This document shows positions 56,855-64,000 of a stretch of DNA of 64,000 bases, piece after piece (positions within the stretch are counted from its first letter, which is position 1; the number at the start of each line of letters is the position of its first letter). A program made the translations under genes and the position numbers. The stretch lies in NCBI GenBank assembly GCA_029210175.1, contig JARGPL010000003.1, forward strand, positions 186,001 through 250,000. The letters run 5' to 3'. The stretch is from Minwuia sp. (lineage in GTDB: Bacteria; Pseudomonadota; Alphaproteobacteria; Minwuiales; Minwuiaceae). The notes under the pieces are model-generated. The model saw nothing but the letters and a program-made list of their open reading frames with translations. It had not been told where the DNA came from and did not search any database.

Positions 56855-57448
56855 GTGACAAGCATCCGTTCGGTCGCGGACATGCCAGGCCGTGACCTGC
56901 CTGCCGTCATCATGCCGACCGACCTGTCGCGTGCGCCAGATCCCGTCGCGGCGCTGTCGCACCTGCCGCGCGGCAGTGCGGTGATCCTGCGTGACGCGGG
57001 ACATCCCGATCGCGCTGCCATTGGCCTGGCGCTGCGACAGGCGACCCACGGGCACCAGCAGTTGCTGCTTGTCTCAGGGGATATGGAACTGGCTGCGCGC
57101 ATCGGGGCCGACGGCCTGCACCTGCCTGAAAGCACGGTCGGCAGCGCACCTTTCCGGACCTGGCGACGACAGCATCCGGCGGCATTGGTGACCGCCGCCT
57201 GCCATTCCCTGCCTGCGGTGCGGCGGGCTGAGCTAGCGGGCGCCGACATGGCCCTGCTGTCGCCCGTGTTCCCGACGGCGAGCCATCCCGGCGGTGCCGC
57301 CCTCGGACCTTACAGGGCGACCGCGATCGCACAGGCAACACACCTGCCCGTGCTGGCCATGGGCGGGATCGACCGGCGGACCTGCAACAGGTTACCGCCG
57401 GTCTTTTCCGGTTTCGCAGCCATCGGCCTGTTCAGCCACAGCCGCTGA
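56855..57448 (+). CDS. thiamine phosphate synthase-like (ThiE/TenI family) protein
   Basis: A ~197-residue TIM-barrel protein. GADGLHLPE, ADMALLSPVFPTASHPGG, and LPVLAMGGIDRR match the ThiE/TenI fold, including the pyrophosphate-binding Ser/Thr and glycine loops. It is short and lacks the usual N-terminal DRxLA strand, so it may be a TenI-type regulator or divergent enzyme rather than true ThiE. The start is uncertain: I give a GTG at 56855, but an ATG at 56882 or one at 56825 is possible. Its stop is 3 bp from the convergent end of badI. Confidence 0.7.
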   Translation: MTSIRSVADMPGRDLPAVIMPTDLSRAPDPVAALSHLPRGSAVILRDAGHPDRAAIGLALRQATHGHQQLLLVSGDMELAARIGADGLHLPESTVGSAPFRTWRRQHPAALVTAACHSLPAVRRAELAGADMALLSPVFPTASHPGGAALGPYRATAIAQATHLPVLAMGGIDRRTCNRLPPVFSGFAAIGLFSHSR

Positions 57449-57451
57449 GGT

Positions 57452-58243
57452 TCAGCGCTTGTAGTGCTTGCGGAAATCGGGCTTGCGCTTTTCGGCCAGC
57501 GCGTTGACGCCTTCCTTGGACTCGTCGGTGTCGTAGTAGAGTTTGAGGGCCTGGAACGCCATGCCGCTGATGCCGCGTATCAACTCGGTATCGGCATTGA
57601 ATGATTTCTTGGCCAGCGCGATTGCCGTGGGGCTGCGCTCGTTCAACTCATCACACCAGGCGCGGACTTCCGCATCCAGGTCCGGTTCCGGCACGACCTT
57701 GTTGACCAGTCCCATGGTCTCCGCCTCCGCAGCCGAGTAGCGGCGGCACATGTACCAGATCTCGCGCGCTTTCTTCTCCCCCACCGACCGGGCCAGCAAT
57801 GCGGTGCCGAAACCCGGATCGACGGACCCCATCTTCGGGCCAACCTGGCCGAAGATGGCCGAGTCTGCAGCGATGGTCATGTCGCACAGCGTCGCCAGCA
57901 CATTGCCGCCGCCGATGGCATAGCCGCGCACCTTAGCGATGACCGGCTTGGCCACGTCGCGCAGGGCCGTGTGCAGTTCTTCCACCGGCATGCCGACCGT
58001 GCCGCGAATGCCGCCTTGATACTGGCCGTCATGATTCTTCTGGTCACCGCCGGTACAGAAAGCCTTCTGCCCGGCGCCGGTCAGCACGATGGACCCGATG
58101 TCCGGGTCGTAGCCGGCGGTCATCAGCGCATCGATCAGTTCCACCACCGTGTTGTAGCGGAAGGCGTTGTAGACCTCCGGGCGGTTGATGGTGATATTCG
58201 CGGTGTGGTCCTCGACTTCGTAGAGGATGTCGTCATAGGCCAT
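57452..58243 (-). CDS. badI: 2-ketocyclohexanecarboxyl-CoA hydrolase
   Basis: A 263-residue crotonase-family enzyme. It matches, as I recall it, BadI of Rhodopseudomonas palustris through TGAGQKAFCTGGDQ, HTALRDVAKPVIAKVRGYAI, GQVGPKMGSVDPGFGTA, EKKAREIWYMC and LKLYYDTDESKEGVNAL. BadI opens the alicyclic ring of 2-ketocyclohexane-1-carboxyl-CoA by hydration to give pimeloyl-CoA. The ATG at 58243 follows GAGGAAA by about 8 nt. It lies 44 bp after badH, its pathway predecessor. Confidence 0.92.
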   Translation of the reverse strand: MAYDDILYEVEDHTANITINRPEVYNAFRYNTVVELIDALMTAGYDPDIGSIVLTGAGQKAFCTGGDQKNHDGQYQGGIRGTVGMPVEELHTALRDVAKPVIAKVRGYAIGGGNVLATLCDMTIAADSAIFGQVGPKMGSVDPGFGTALLARSVGEKKAREIWYMCRRYSAAEAETMGLVNKVVPEPDLDAEVRAWCDELNERSPTAIALAKKSFNADTELIRGISGMAFQALKLYYDTDESKEGVNALAEKRKPDFRKHYKR

Positions 58244-58287
58244 GGTTTTCGTTTCCTCGATCAGTTGATTTGCCGGGCCGGATGACA

Positions 58288-59034
58288 TCAGCCACTCATG
58301 GTCAGGCCGCCGCTGACGCTGATCACCTGACCGGTGATGAAGGCCGCGTCATCGGAAAGCAGGAACGCGATCATGCCTGGATAATCCTCCGGCTGTCCCA
58401 CCCGGCGCATGGGGATGGAGCGTTCCAGCGCGGCGGCAAGCTTTCCCTCAGGGTCGAAATCCCGGAACAGCTGCGTATCCGTCGGGCCGGGGCAGACCGA
58501 ATTGCAGTTGATGCCCTGCCGGGCGTGTTCGCGCGCCAGCGTCTTCATGAAGGCAATCACGCCACCCTTGCAGTACGAATAGACCGCTTCCGCCGATGAC
58601 CCGACACGCCCGGCATCGGAAGCGACGGAGACAATCCGTCCCTCCCCCCGCTCCGCCATCAGGGTCAGCACCGCGTGGGTCACATTGACCGGCCCGAACA
58701 GGTTTACATCGACGATGCGCCGCCACAATTCAGCGTCGCTCTTCAGGAACGGCACCATCTTGTCCCAGCCGGCGTTGTTGACCAGACCACTGATCGGGCC
58801 AACTTCGCTCTCCACCCGTGCCACTGCCGCGATCACGGCCTGCTGGTCCGAAATGTCGAGGCCGATGCCGATGGCACCGTTGCCGATCTCTGATGCGGCA
58901 GTCGCAGCACCTTCGCCGTTGAGGTCGAGGATCGCGACCTTCGCGCCCACTTCCGCCAGCCGCCCCGCCGTCGCCCGCCCGATGCCGCCAGCGCCGCCGG
59001 TCAACACCACCACCTTGTCCTTCAATCCACGCAC
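58288..59034 (-). CDS. badH: 2-hydroxycyclohexanecarboxyl-CoA dehydrogenase
   Basis: A 248-residue short-chain dehydrogenase. The NAD-binding motif is TGGAGGIGRA, the NNAG motif is LVNNAGWDKMVPF, and the catalytic Tyr-x-x-x-Lys is YSYCK. SVASDAGRVGSSAEAVYSYC and the ending GQVISVSGGLTMSG are as in Rhodopseudomonas BadH, which oxidises 2-hydroxycyclohexane-1-carboxyl-CoA to the 2-keto compound that BadI hydrolyses. The GTG start follows GGGGAGGG by 4-5 nt. First gene of a badH-badI pair. Confidence 0.88.
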   Translation of the reverse strand: MRGLKDKVVVLTGGAGGIGRATAGRLAEVGAKVAILDLNGEGAATAASEIGNGAIGIGLDISDQQAVIAAVARVESEVGPISGLVNNAGWDKMVPFLKSDAELWRRIVDVNLFGPVNVTHAVLTLMAERGEGRIVSVASDAGRVGSSAEAVYSYCKGGVIAFMKTLAREHARQGINCNSVCPGPTDTQLFRDFDPEGKLAAALERSIPMRRVGQPEDYPGMIAFLLSDDAAFITGQVISVSGGLTMSG

Positions 59035-59124
59035 ATCACCCTCCCCAGATTTCGTGTTTCGCTGAGATTGCCAGATGATACACTAGCTTACAAATGGGAT
59101 GAATGGCCAACAGGGGAGAAAGCC

Positions 59125-59883
59125 ATGCTCGACGGAAAAAGGATTCTGATTACCGGTGCCGGGGGTGGCATCGGACAGGCCGCCGCCATTCTGGCCGCTG
59201 CGGAAGGCGCGCAGGTCATGATCGCCGACGTCAACCAGGCCGGTCTGGAAGAAACACTGGAGATCATGCGGGCTGCGGGCAAGAGCGGCGAGATGCGGGT
59301 CACCGATGTCACCAGCGAGTCGGATGTCGCCAGGCTGATCAACGACACCGTCGCCGCGCTGGGCGGACTGGACTGCGCCTACAACAATGCCGGTATCGAA
59401 GGGGCCTGGGCACGCACCGCGGATTCCACGCTGGAGAATTTCGACCGGGTCGTCGCGGTGAATCAGACCGGTGTCTACCTGTGCATGCGCGCCGAAATCC
59501 AGGCAATGCTGAAGGCGGGCACACCGGGTTCCATCGTCAATACGGCATCCATCGCCGGTATTGCAGGGGCGCAGTTCATGCCCGCCTACGTCGCCTCCAA
59601 GCATGCTGTGATCGGCCTGACGGCCAGCGCCGCGATGGAATACGCGCGCAAGAACATCCGTGTGAACGCGGTCTGCCCCGGCCCGATCGAGACCCGGATG
59701 CTGAGTTCGCTAGCCAAGAACCATCCACGCGCCGACGAAGCGATGCCGAATTCGACGGCCATGAAGCGCCTCGGTCAGCCGCGCGAGATTGCGGAAGCGG
59801 CATGCTGGCTGATGTCCGACCGGTCGTCCTATGTCACCGGGATCGCCATGCCGGTCGACGGCGGCATGGTCGCCGGTCCGTGA
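59125..59883 (+). CDS. short-chain dehydrogenase/reductase
   Basis: A 252-residue classical SDR with the cofactor motif TGAGGGIGQAA, NNAGIEG, Ser in VNTASIAGIAG and YVASK (Tyr-x-x-x-Lys). VCPGPIETRML and the ending TGIAMPVDGGMVAGP are typical. Asp in ADVNQAG after strand 2 suggests NAD preference. The ATG at 59125 follows GGGGAG by 6-7 nt. It diverges from badH with a 90-bp shared upstream region, so it may act on a related alicyclic alcohol, but its substrate is not evident. Confidence 0.9.
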   Translation: MLDGKRILITGAGGGIGQAAAILAAAEGAQVMIADVNQAGLEETLEIMRAAGKSGEMRVTDVTSESDVARLINDTVAALGGLDCAYNNAGIEGAWARTADSTLENFDRVVAVNQTGVYLCMRAEIQAMLKAGTPGSIVNTASIAGIAGAQFMPAYVASKHAVIGLTASAAMEYARKNIRVNAVCPGPIETRMLSSLAKNHPRADEAMPNSTAMKRLGQPREIAEAACWLMSDRSSYVTGIAMPVDGGMVAGP

Positions 59884-60373
59884 TTGGCAGCCTTGCACCG
59901 GACGCAAGCTGAAACAGCCTTCAGGCCGGAACAGGCTGACATGCCGGACAAGCGCAGCATCATCCGATATCGACGCTTCACAGCATTGGAAAGCTAACGA
60001 AAACGTGGACCCCGGGTCTCACGCCCGGGGTAACAATCTGGTTTGCGCCCTCTCGAAGAAGCGCCGACCCCAGACGGCATGCCCGGGCTTGACCCGGGCA
60101 TCCAGTGGACCGCTCAGACGCCAAAAAGGCTGGGCACGCGGATCAGGTCTGTGTGCGCCGTGGAGAGGTGGTCGATTTGCGGTCACCACCCGCATTCGTC
60201 ATCCCGGGCAAGCGCAGCACCGTTCGCCCCGGAAGTGCCTGCCTCCCGGGTCTCGTGCCCCGTGGTGACGGCATTGTCGCGATTTGCGCCACATTCCATA
60301 CCTCGGACGATGCCCCACTCAAACGCCGAAAAGCTGGCCCTCAGGTCGGGGGGAAGAGCACGACCGGAGCCGT
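59884..60373. repeat. 490-bp convergent intergenic region with REP-like CCCGGG palindromes
   Basis: There is no coding sequence here. ATGCCCGGG-cttga-CCCGGGCAT (60079-60101) is a perfect 9-bp hairpin, and CCCCGGG/CCCGGGG (60011-60017/60025-60031) is another. A phrase beginning CCGGGTCTC...GCCC and ending TTTGCGCC occurs near 60014 and, degenerate, near 60238. CTCAGACGCC-A5-GGCTGG near 60113 has a counterpart CTCAAACGCC-GAAAAGCTGG near 60318. This looks like several decayed copies of a dispersed extragenic repeat common in alphaproteobacteria. Confidence 0.65.
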
Positions 60374-61759
60374 CTATTCGTCGGACACCAGCCCTGCCGG
60401 TTGCCCGACCGCAACGGCCAGCATCCCGTCCAGATCCAGAATGCGCTGCGCCACGCGTTTCACGTCCGCCGCCGTCACAGCGTCGATCAGTTCGGGGCGG
60501 CGTGAAACGTAGTCCTTGCCCAGATCATAGCGCTGCAGCGCGACCAGCAACCCGGCGATCCCCTTGTTGGAGGTCAGTTGCAGCGGAAACGCGCCGTTGA
60601 TGTTGGCCTTGGCCTTGGTCAGACGGTCGGCGGTCGGGCCGTTCTCCGCATAGCTGCGGATGGTTTCGCGCAGCACCTGCCAGGCTTCCGCAGCCTTGTC
60701 ATTGCTGGTGGACAGGCCACCGAGCCAGAGGCCGTCGCGGCCCAGGGGACGCAGATAGCTGTAGATGCCATAGGTCAGGCCGCGCTTTTCACGCACTTCC
60801 TCGGTCAGCAGACTGGTGAAGCCGCCACCGCCCAGCATGTGGTTCATCACCCGTGCCGCGTCATAGTCCGGGTCATCGCGTTTCAGACCCGGCAGACCGA
60901 ACAGGAATGCCGTCTGTGGGGTCGGATAATCCGACACGGTCAGACCGCGCGTGGACGCCATTGAAACATCGCCGAGACGCAGCGGCATTGCAGTCGCCGG
61001 CAGATCGCCAAAGGCGGCGTCCAGCAGCGGCTTCAGCGCTTCCGGTGAAACATCGCCGACAACGCCGATGATCAGCTGGTCACGGGCAAGCCGTTCCGCC
61101 ACGAAGGCACGCAGGTCGGCGGTGGTGATGGCAGCCACGCTGATTGCCGTGCCTTCGACCGGCTGGCCGTAGGGATCATCGCCATAAGCCTTCTCGAAGA
61201 ACAATTGTCCGGCGATGGTATTGGGGTTCTGCGCGCCCCGGGCGATACCGGTCAGGATCTGGCGACGGATGCGCTCCACCGGTTCATCATCGAACCGCGG
61301 GCTGGTCATGGCCTGTCCGGCGAGCCTGAACGCGGCTGGCGCGTTATCGGTCAGGGTCTGCAGCGACATGGAGAATGAATCCCGCCCGGCCTCGAAGCTG
61401 AGGCGCACAGCCAGTTCATCCAGGCGCTGCTGAAATCCTTGTGAATCCAGATCAGCCGAGCCTTCGTCCAGCAAACCGGAGACCAGATTGGCGCGCCCTG
61501 CCAGTCCGGCCGGATCAGAGACGGAGCCGCCCTGCACCCACAGCGCGGAAACAGCGATCATCGGGATCGACGGCTCCTGCTTCAGCCAGGCAACAACGCC
61601 CTTGTCGCTGCGGACCTCGACAATATCACCCGACTGGGCAGGGGCCTGGGGCTGGGCCGGGGCCTGGGGCTGGGCCGGGGCCTGGGTCGCACCGGATGCC
61701 AGAGCCAGGGCGAAGGCAGGGATCAGAGCCTTGGCCGCAATGCGATGCATGATGCTCAT
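60374..61759 (-). CDS. M16-family peptidase partner subunit, no zinc-binding motif
   Basis: A 461-residue exported M16 (pitrilysin/processing-peptidase) protein. A signal peptide is followed by Ala/Pro/Gln repeats, then two M16 halves. The HxxEH zinc motif is absent: the equivalent region reads LVSGLLDEGSADL. The substrate-binding RGLTYGIYSYL (Arg/Tyr) is kept. This is the non-catalytic partner of the preceding gene, as in bacterial two-subunit M16B peptidases. It starts within the upstream stop (4-nt overlap), so the pair is made together. Confidence 0.92.
   Translation of the reverse strand: MSIMHRIAAKALIPAFALALASGATQAPAQPQAPAQPQAPAQSGDIVEVRSDKGVVAWLKQEPSIPMIAVSALWVQGGSVSDPAGLAGRANLVSGLLDEGSADLDSQGFQQRLDELAVRLSFEAGRDSFSMSLQTLTDNAPAAFRLAGQAMTSPRFDDEPVERIRRQILTGIARGAQNPNTIAGQLFFEKAYGDDPYGQPVEGTAISVAAITTADLRAFVAERLARDQLIIGVVGDVSPEALKPLLDAAFGDLPATAMPLRLGDVSMASTRGLTVSDYPTPQTAFLFGLPGLKRDDPDYDAARVMNHMLGGGGFTSLLTEEVREKRGLTYGIYSYLRPLGRDGLWLGGLSTSNDKAAEAWQVLRETIRSYAENGPTADRLTKAKANINGAFPLQLTSNKGIAGLLVALQRYDLGKDYVSRRPELIDAVTAADVKRVAQRILDLDGMLAVAVGQPAGLVSDE
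61634..61681. repeat. 18-bp tandem repeat in the M16 partner gene
   Basis: About 2.7 copies of an 18-bp GC-rich unit encode APAQPQ-APAQPQ-APAQ between the signal peptide and the first M16 domain. The unit is a multiple of three, so length changes stay in frame. Probably a flexible periplasmic linker. Confidence 0.85.
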
Positions 61760-63150
61760 GACTTCTTCTCCGGCGAGAGGATGGCCGTGACGGAGCGTTC
61801 CATGCGGAACACGGCGCGTGCAGCGTCGACAATGTCATCCGCCGTCACGGCACGTACCCGATCCGGCCAGCTTTCCACATCGTCGACGGTCGCCCCGGCT
61901 GTCAGCGCATTGCCGAAGATGCGTGCGCCCGTCGACAGACTGTCGCGAGCGTATATCGCATCCGCCAGCAACCCCGTGCGGGCGCGTTCCAGTTCCGCAT
62001 CCGTCACACCATTGGCGATGATCTCGGCCAGAGCCGCATCCATCGCGGCCTCGACCGTTGCCGTATCGCTGTCCGGCGCTGGCGTGGCATAGAGGCCGAA
62101 ATTGCCCGGCCCCCGGCTGACGCCCGAATACCAGGCACCGGCGGACACCGCGACACCCTGATCAACGACCAGACCGCGATACAGCCGGCTGGTACCGCCG
62201 CCGCCCAGGATTTCGGCCAGGAAGTTCAGCGGCGCGCTGCGACTGCGGTCGCCCCAGCCAACGCTGTCGGCCAGATACTGGCGCTGCCAGGATGTCACCG
62301 CAACACGTGGATCGCTGTGCAGGACCCGGCGGGCGGCACGGTGCGGCGGCTCCAGCGGCAAGTCGGCCACTTCCGTATCCGGATTGGCGGAGATGATGCC
62401 GTAATGCTTCTCGGCCAGCGGCTTCAGGTCCGCCGCCGTGATGTCACCGGCCACGATCAGGATCGCGTTGTTGGGCGCGTAATAGCGCTTGTAGAACGCC
62501 ATCGCGTCGTCAAGGCTCAGGTTCTCGATCTCCTCCGCCCAGCCAATGACGGGGCGACCATAGGGGTGCTGCAGATACAGCGCGGCGCGGGCCTGTTCGC
62601 CGAACTGTCCTGCAGGTCGGGAATCCGTCCGCTGGCGGCGTTCTTCAAGCACGACATCGCGTTCCGTGCGCACATCATCCTCATCGAGCTGCAGGTTGAC
62701 CATGCGATCGGCCTCCATCCCCATGACGAGGTCGAGCCGGTCCCGCGCAATCACCTGGAAATAGGCGGTGTAATCTAGCGAGGTGAAGGCATTGTCGCGC
62801 CCGCCATTGGCCGCGACGATCTTGGAGAAATCGCCTGGCGCAATCTTGTCGGTGCCCTTGAACAGCAGGTGTTCGAGGAAATGGGCAACGCCGGAGCTGC
62901 CCACCGGTTCATCGGCGGCCCCCAGCCGATACCAGACCATGTGAACAACGACGGGCGCGCGGTGATCGGGGATCACGACCACTTCCATGCCATTGTCGAG
63001 GGTGAACGTCTCGGCGTTGAACAGGCCAGCCTGGGCGCGTTCGGTCGGCAACATCAGCATCAGGGGCAGCAGCAGGGCGGTCAGGGCAGGCAACAGGGCG
63101 CGGGGCAAATCATCTCTCCGGGTCCGGGGCGTGGACTTGGGCAAAGCCAA
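61756..63150 (-). CDS. M16-family zinc peptidase, catalytic subunit
   Basis: A 464-residue exported zinc peptidase of the M16B family. A signal peptide (about 1-41, LLPALTALLLPLMLMLP) gives a periplasmic location. The inverted zinc motif is H90-F-L-E93-H94 (HFLEHLLFKG), with the third ligand in VVLEERRQR (Glu169/170) 75-76 residues on. It works as a heterodimer with the HxxEH-less protein encoded next, with which it overlaps by 4 nt. Family roles include degradation of peptides in the periplasm. Confidence 0.94.
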   Translation of the reverse strand: MALPKSTPRTRRDDLPRALLPALTALLLPLMLMLPTERAQAGLFNAETFTLDNGMEVVVIPDHRAPVVVHMVWYRLGAADEPVGSSGVAHFLEHLLFKGTDKIAPGDFSKIVAANGGRDNAFTSLDYTAYFQVIARDRLDLVMGMEADRMVNLQLDEDDVRTERDVVLEERRQRTDSRPAGQFGEQARAALYLQHPYGRPVIGWAEEIENLSLDDAMAFYKRYYAPNNAILIVAGDITAADLKPLAEKHYGIISANPDTEVADLPLEPPHRAARRVLHSDPRVAVTSWQRQYLADSVGWGDRSRSAPLNFLAEILGGGGTSRLYRGLVVDQGVAVSAGAWYSGVSRGPGNFGLYATPAPDSDTATVEAAMDAALAEIIANGVTDAELERARTGLLADAIYARDSLSTGARIFGNALTAGATVDDVESWPDRVRAVTADDIVDAARAVFRMERSVTAILSPEKKS

Positions 63151-63285
63151 ATCGGTGCATCAACTCGTCCTGACATGTGGCCAGTCATTGTCGGTTTGGC
63201 AAGTCACGGCTCAGCGACCACGTTGCCTTGACTCTGGCATGGTGGAGCGGATGATCGGCCACGGAACTGCAGGAGGACGAGCCCC

Positions 63286-64000
63286 ATGACTGAACAGCAC
63301 CAGCAAACGGGTCAGAAGCATGATCCGCGCCCGCTGAATGGCGTTGCGCATGTCGCTGGCGACACAGGCCCGAAACTCTGGCACCGGACCATCCCGGACG
63401 TGTTTGCGGAGACCGCAGGACGGTGTGCAACCCGGGAAGCGGCGGTCTTCATCGAGCAGGGGATTCGCTGGACCTGGGCAGAGCTGAGTGCGGAAGTCGA
63501 TGCGCTCGCCCAGGGCCTCGCCCTGCTGGGGCTGAAGAAAGGAGACCGGATCGGCATCTGGTCGCCCAACCGCGCCGAATGGGTGCTGACCCAGTTCGCG
63601 ACCGCCCGACTGGGCCTGGTCATGGTGAACATCAATCCGGCCTACCGCCTGTCGGAACTGGAATACGCCCTCAACAAGGTCGGCTGCCTGGCGCTGATCA
63701 CGGCGTCCACATTCAAGACATCCGATTACCTGGAGATGATTCGCACTCTCGCGCCTGAAATCGACCGGTGTGAACCCGGCGCGCTGAAATCCGAGAAGCT
63801 GCCGAGCCTGCGGTCGGTCATTCGCATGGGCACCGAAACATCCCCCGGCATGTTCAACTTCGACGCCGTGCTGACGCAGGGGCGCCAGGACGGGAAGGCG
63901 GATCTGGATGCGATCACGGCCAGTCTGGACCCGGATGACGCCATCAACATCCAGTTCACATCCGGCACCACGGGCGCGCCGAAGGGCGCGATACTGACGC
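63286..64000 (+). CDS. AMP-forming acyl-CoA synthetase, 3' end cut by the window edge
   Basis: The first 238 codons of an ANL-superfamily acyl-CoA ligase; the frame is open to the right edge. The ATG at 63286 follows AGGAGG by 9 nt. The adenylate-binding loop FTSGTTGAPKGA is visible just before the cut, after GDRIGIWSPNRAEWVL and the NINPAYRLSELEYAL segment. It resembles medium-chain fatty or alicyclic acyl-CoA synthetases, and with badH/badI 5 kb away an AliA-like role on cyclohexanecarboxylate is possible but not shown. It diverges from the M16 pair. Confidence 0.9.
   Translation, partial: MTEQHQQTGQKHDPRPLNGVAHVAGDTGPKLWHRTIPDVFAETAGRCATREAAVFIEQGIRWTWAELSAEVDALAQGLALLGLKKGDRIGIWSPNRAEWVLTQFATARLGLVMVNINPAYRLSELEYALNKVGCLALITASTFKTSDYLEMIRTLAPEIDRCEPGALKSEKLPSLRSVIRMGTETSPGMFNFDAVLTQGRQDGKADLDAITASLDPDDAINIQFTSGTTGAPKGAILT

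Overview
The window looks like a chromosomal segment of a GC-rich alphaproteobacterium, most likely of a Rhodospirillales-like lineage. This is inferred from gene content (a his operon linked to a HIT protein, paired M16 peptidases, badH/badI, TRAP transporters) and from CCCGGG-rich dispersed repeats; no 16S gene is present to confirm it. Genes are tightly packed, with many 4-nt ATGA overlaps and GGGGAGG-type ribosome binding sites. There is no CRISPR array, insertion sequence or obvious prophage.

Layout. 1-3.9 kb: a DMT exporter cut by the left edge, an Asp/Glu racemase-family protein, and a pair of acyl-CoA dehydrogenases resembling the two pimeloyl-CoA dehydrogenase subunits. 4-5.2 kb: an exported class C beta-lactamase-like hydrolase. 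5.2-9.6 kb (minus): hisB-hisH-GNAT-hisA-hisF-hisE-HIT, with a small lipoprotein upstream. 9.7-12.8 kb: pgi and mutL, overlapping. 12.9-20.7 kb: a GMC oxidoreductase, pyruvate carboxylase, an exported metallo-beta-lactamase-fold protein and an acyl-CoA carboxylase carboxyltransferase. 20.9-27.8 kb: tRNA-Lys, htpG and a four-gene 'gliding-type' ABC operon. 28-31.3 kb: a thiolase-like/DUF35 pair, then an orphan AT-richer nuclease-like gene beside tRNA-Leu(TAA). 31.5-35.2 kb: galU, ugd and a phosphohexomutase (nucleotide-sugar supply).

35.3-47.9 kb is a catabolic block. On the minus strand lie an amidase, a CoA ligase, a Rieske oxygenase, two tandem TauD/TfdA dioxygenases and a TRAP transporter (P, Q, M). 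A second complete TRAP transporter diverges from the amidase across a region with a clear palindromic operator. The substrate is not evident.

47.9-52.1 kb (minus) is a C1/corrinoid module: a small 'virulence factor' protein, a methylenetetrahydrofolate reductase, a methyltetrahydrofolate:corrinoid methyltransferase and an ASKHA/ferredoxin corrinoid activator. It has no substrate methyltransferase or corrinoid protein in view. 52.3-64 kb: a DUF899 protein, a PAS-GGDEF diguanylate cyclase, an ABC substrate-binding protein, a YggS-type PLP protein, a ThiE-like protein, badI and badH (alicyclic acid ring cleavage), another SDR, an M16 peptidase pair, and an acyl-CoA synthetase cut by the right edge. 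The pimeloyl-CoA dehydrogenase-like pair at the left and badHI at the right belong to the same known pathway, cyclohexanecarboxylate to pimeloyl-CoA and onward.

The most unusual items are the nuclease-like orphan at tRNA-Leu, the Cys-less thiolase with DUF35 partner (a probable acyl-CoA retro-aldolase), the corrinoid module without its methyltransferase, and the two-TRAP catabolic block.
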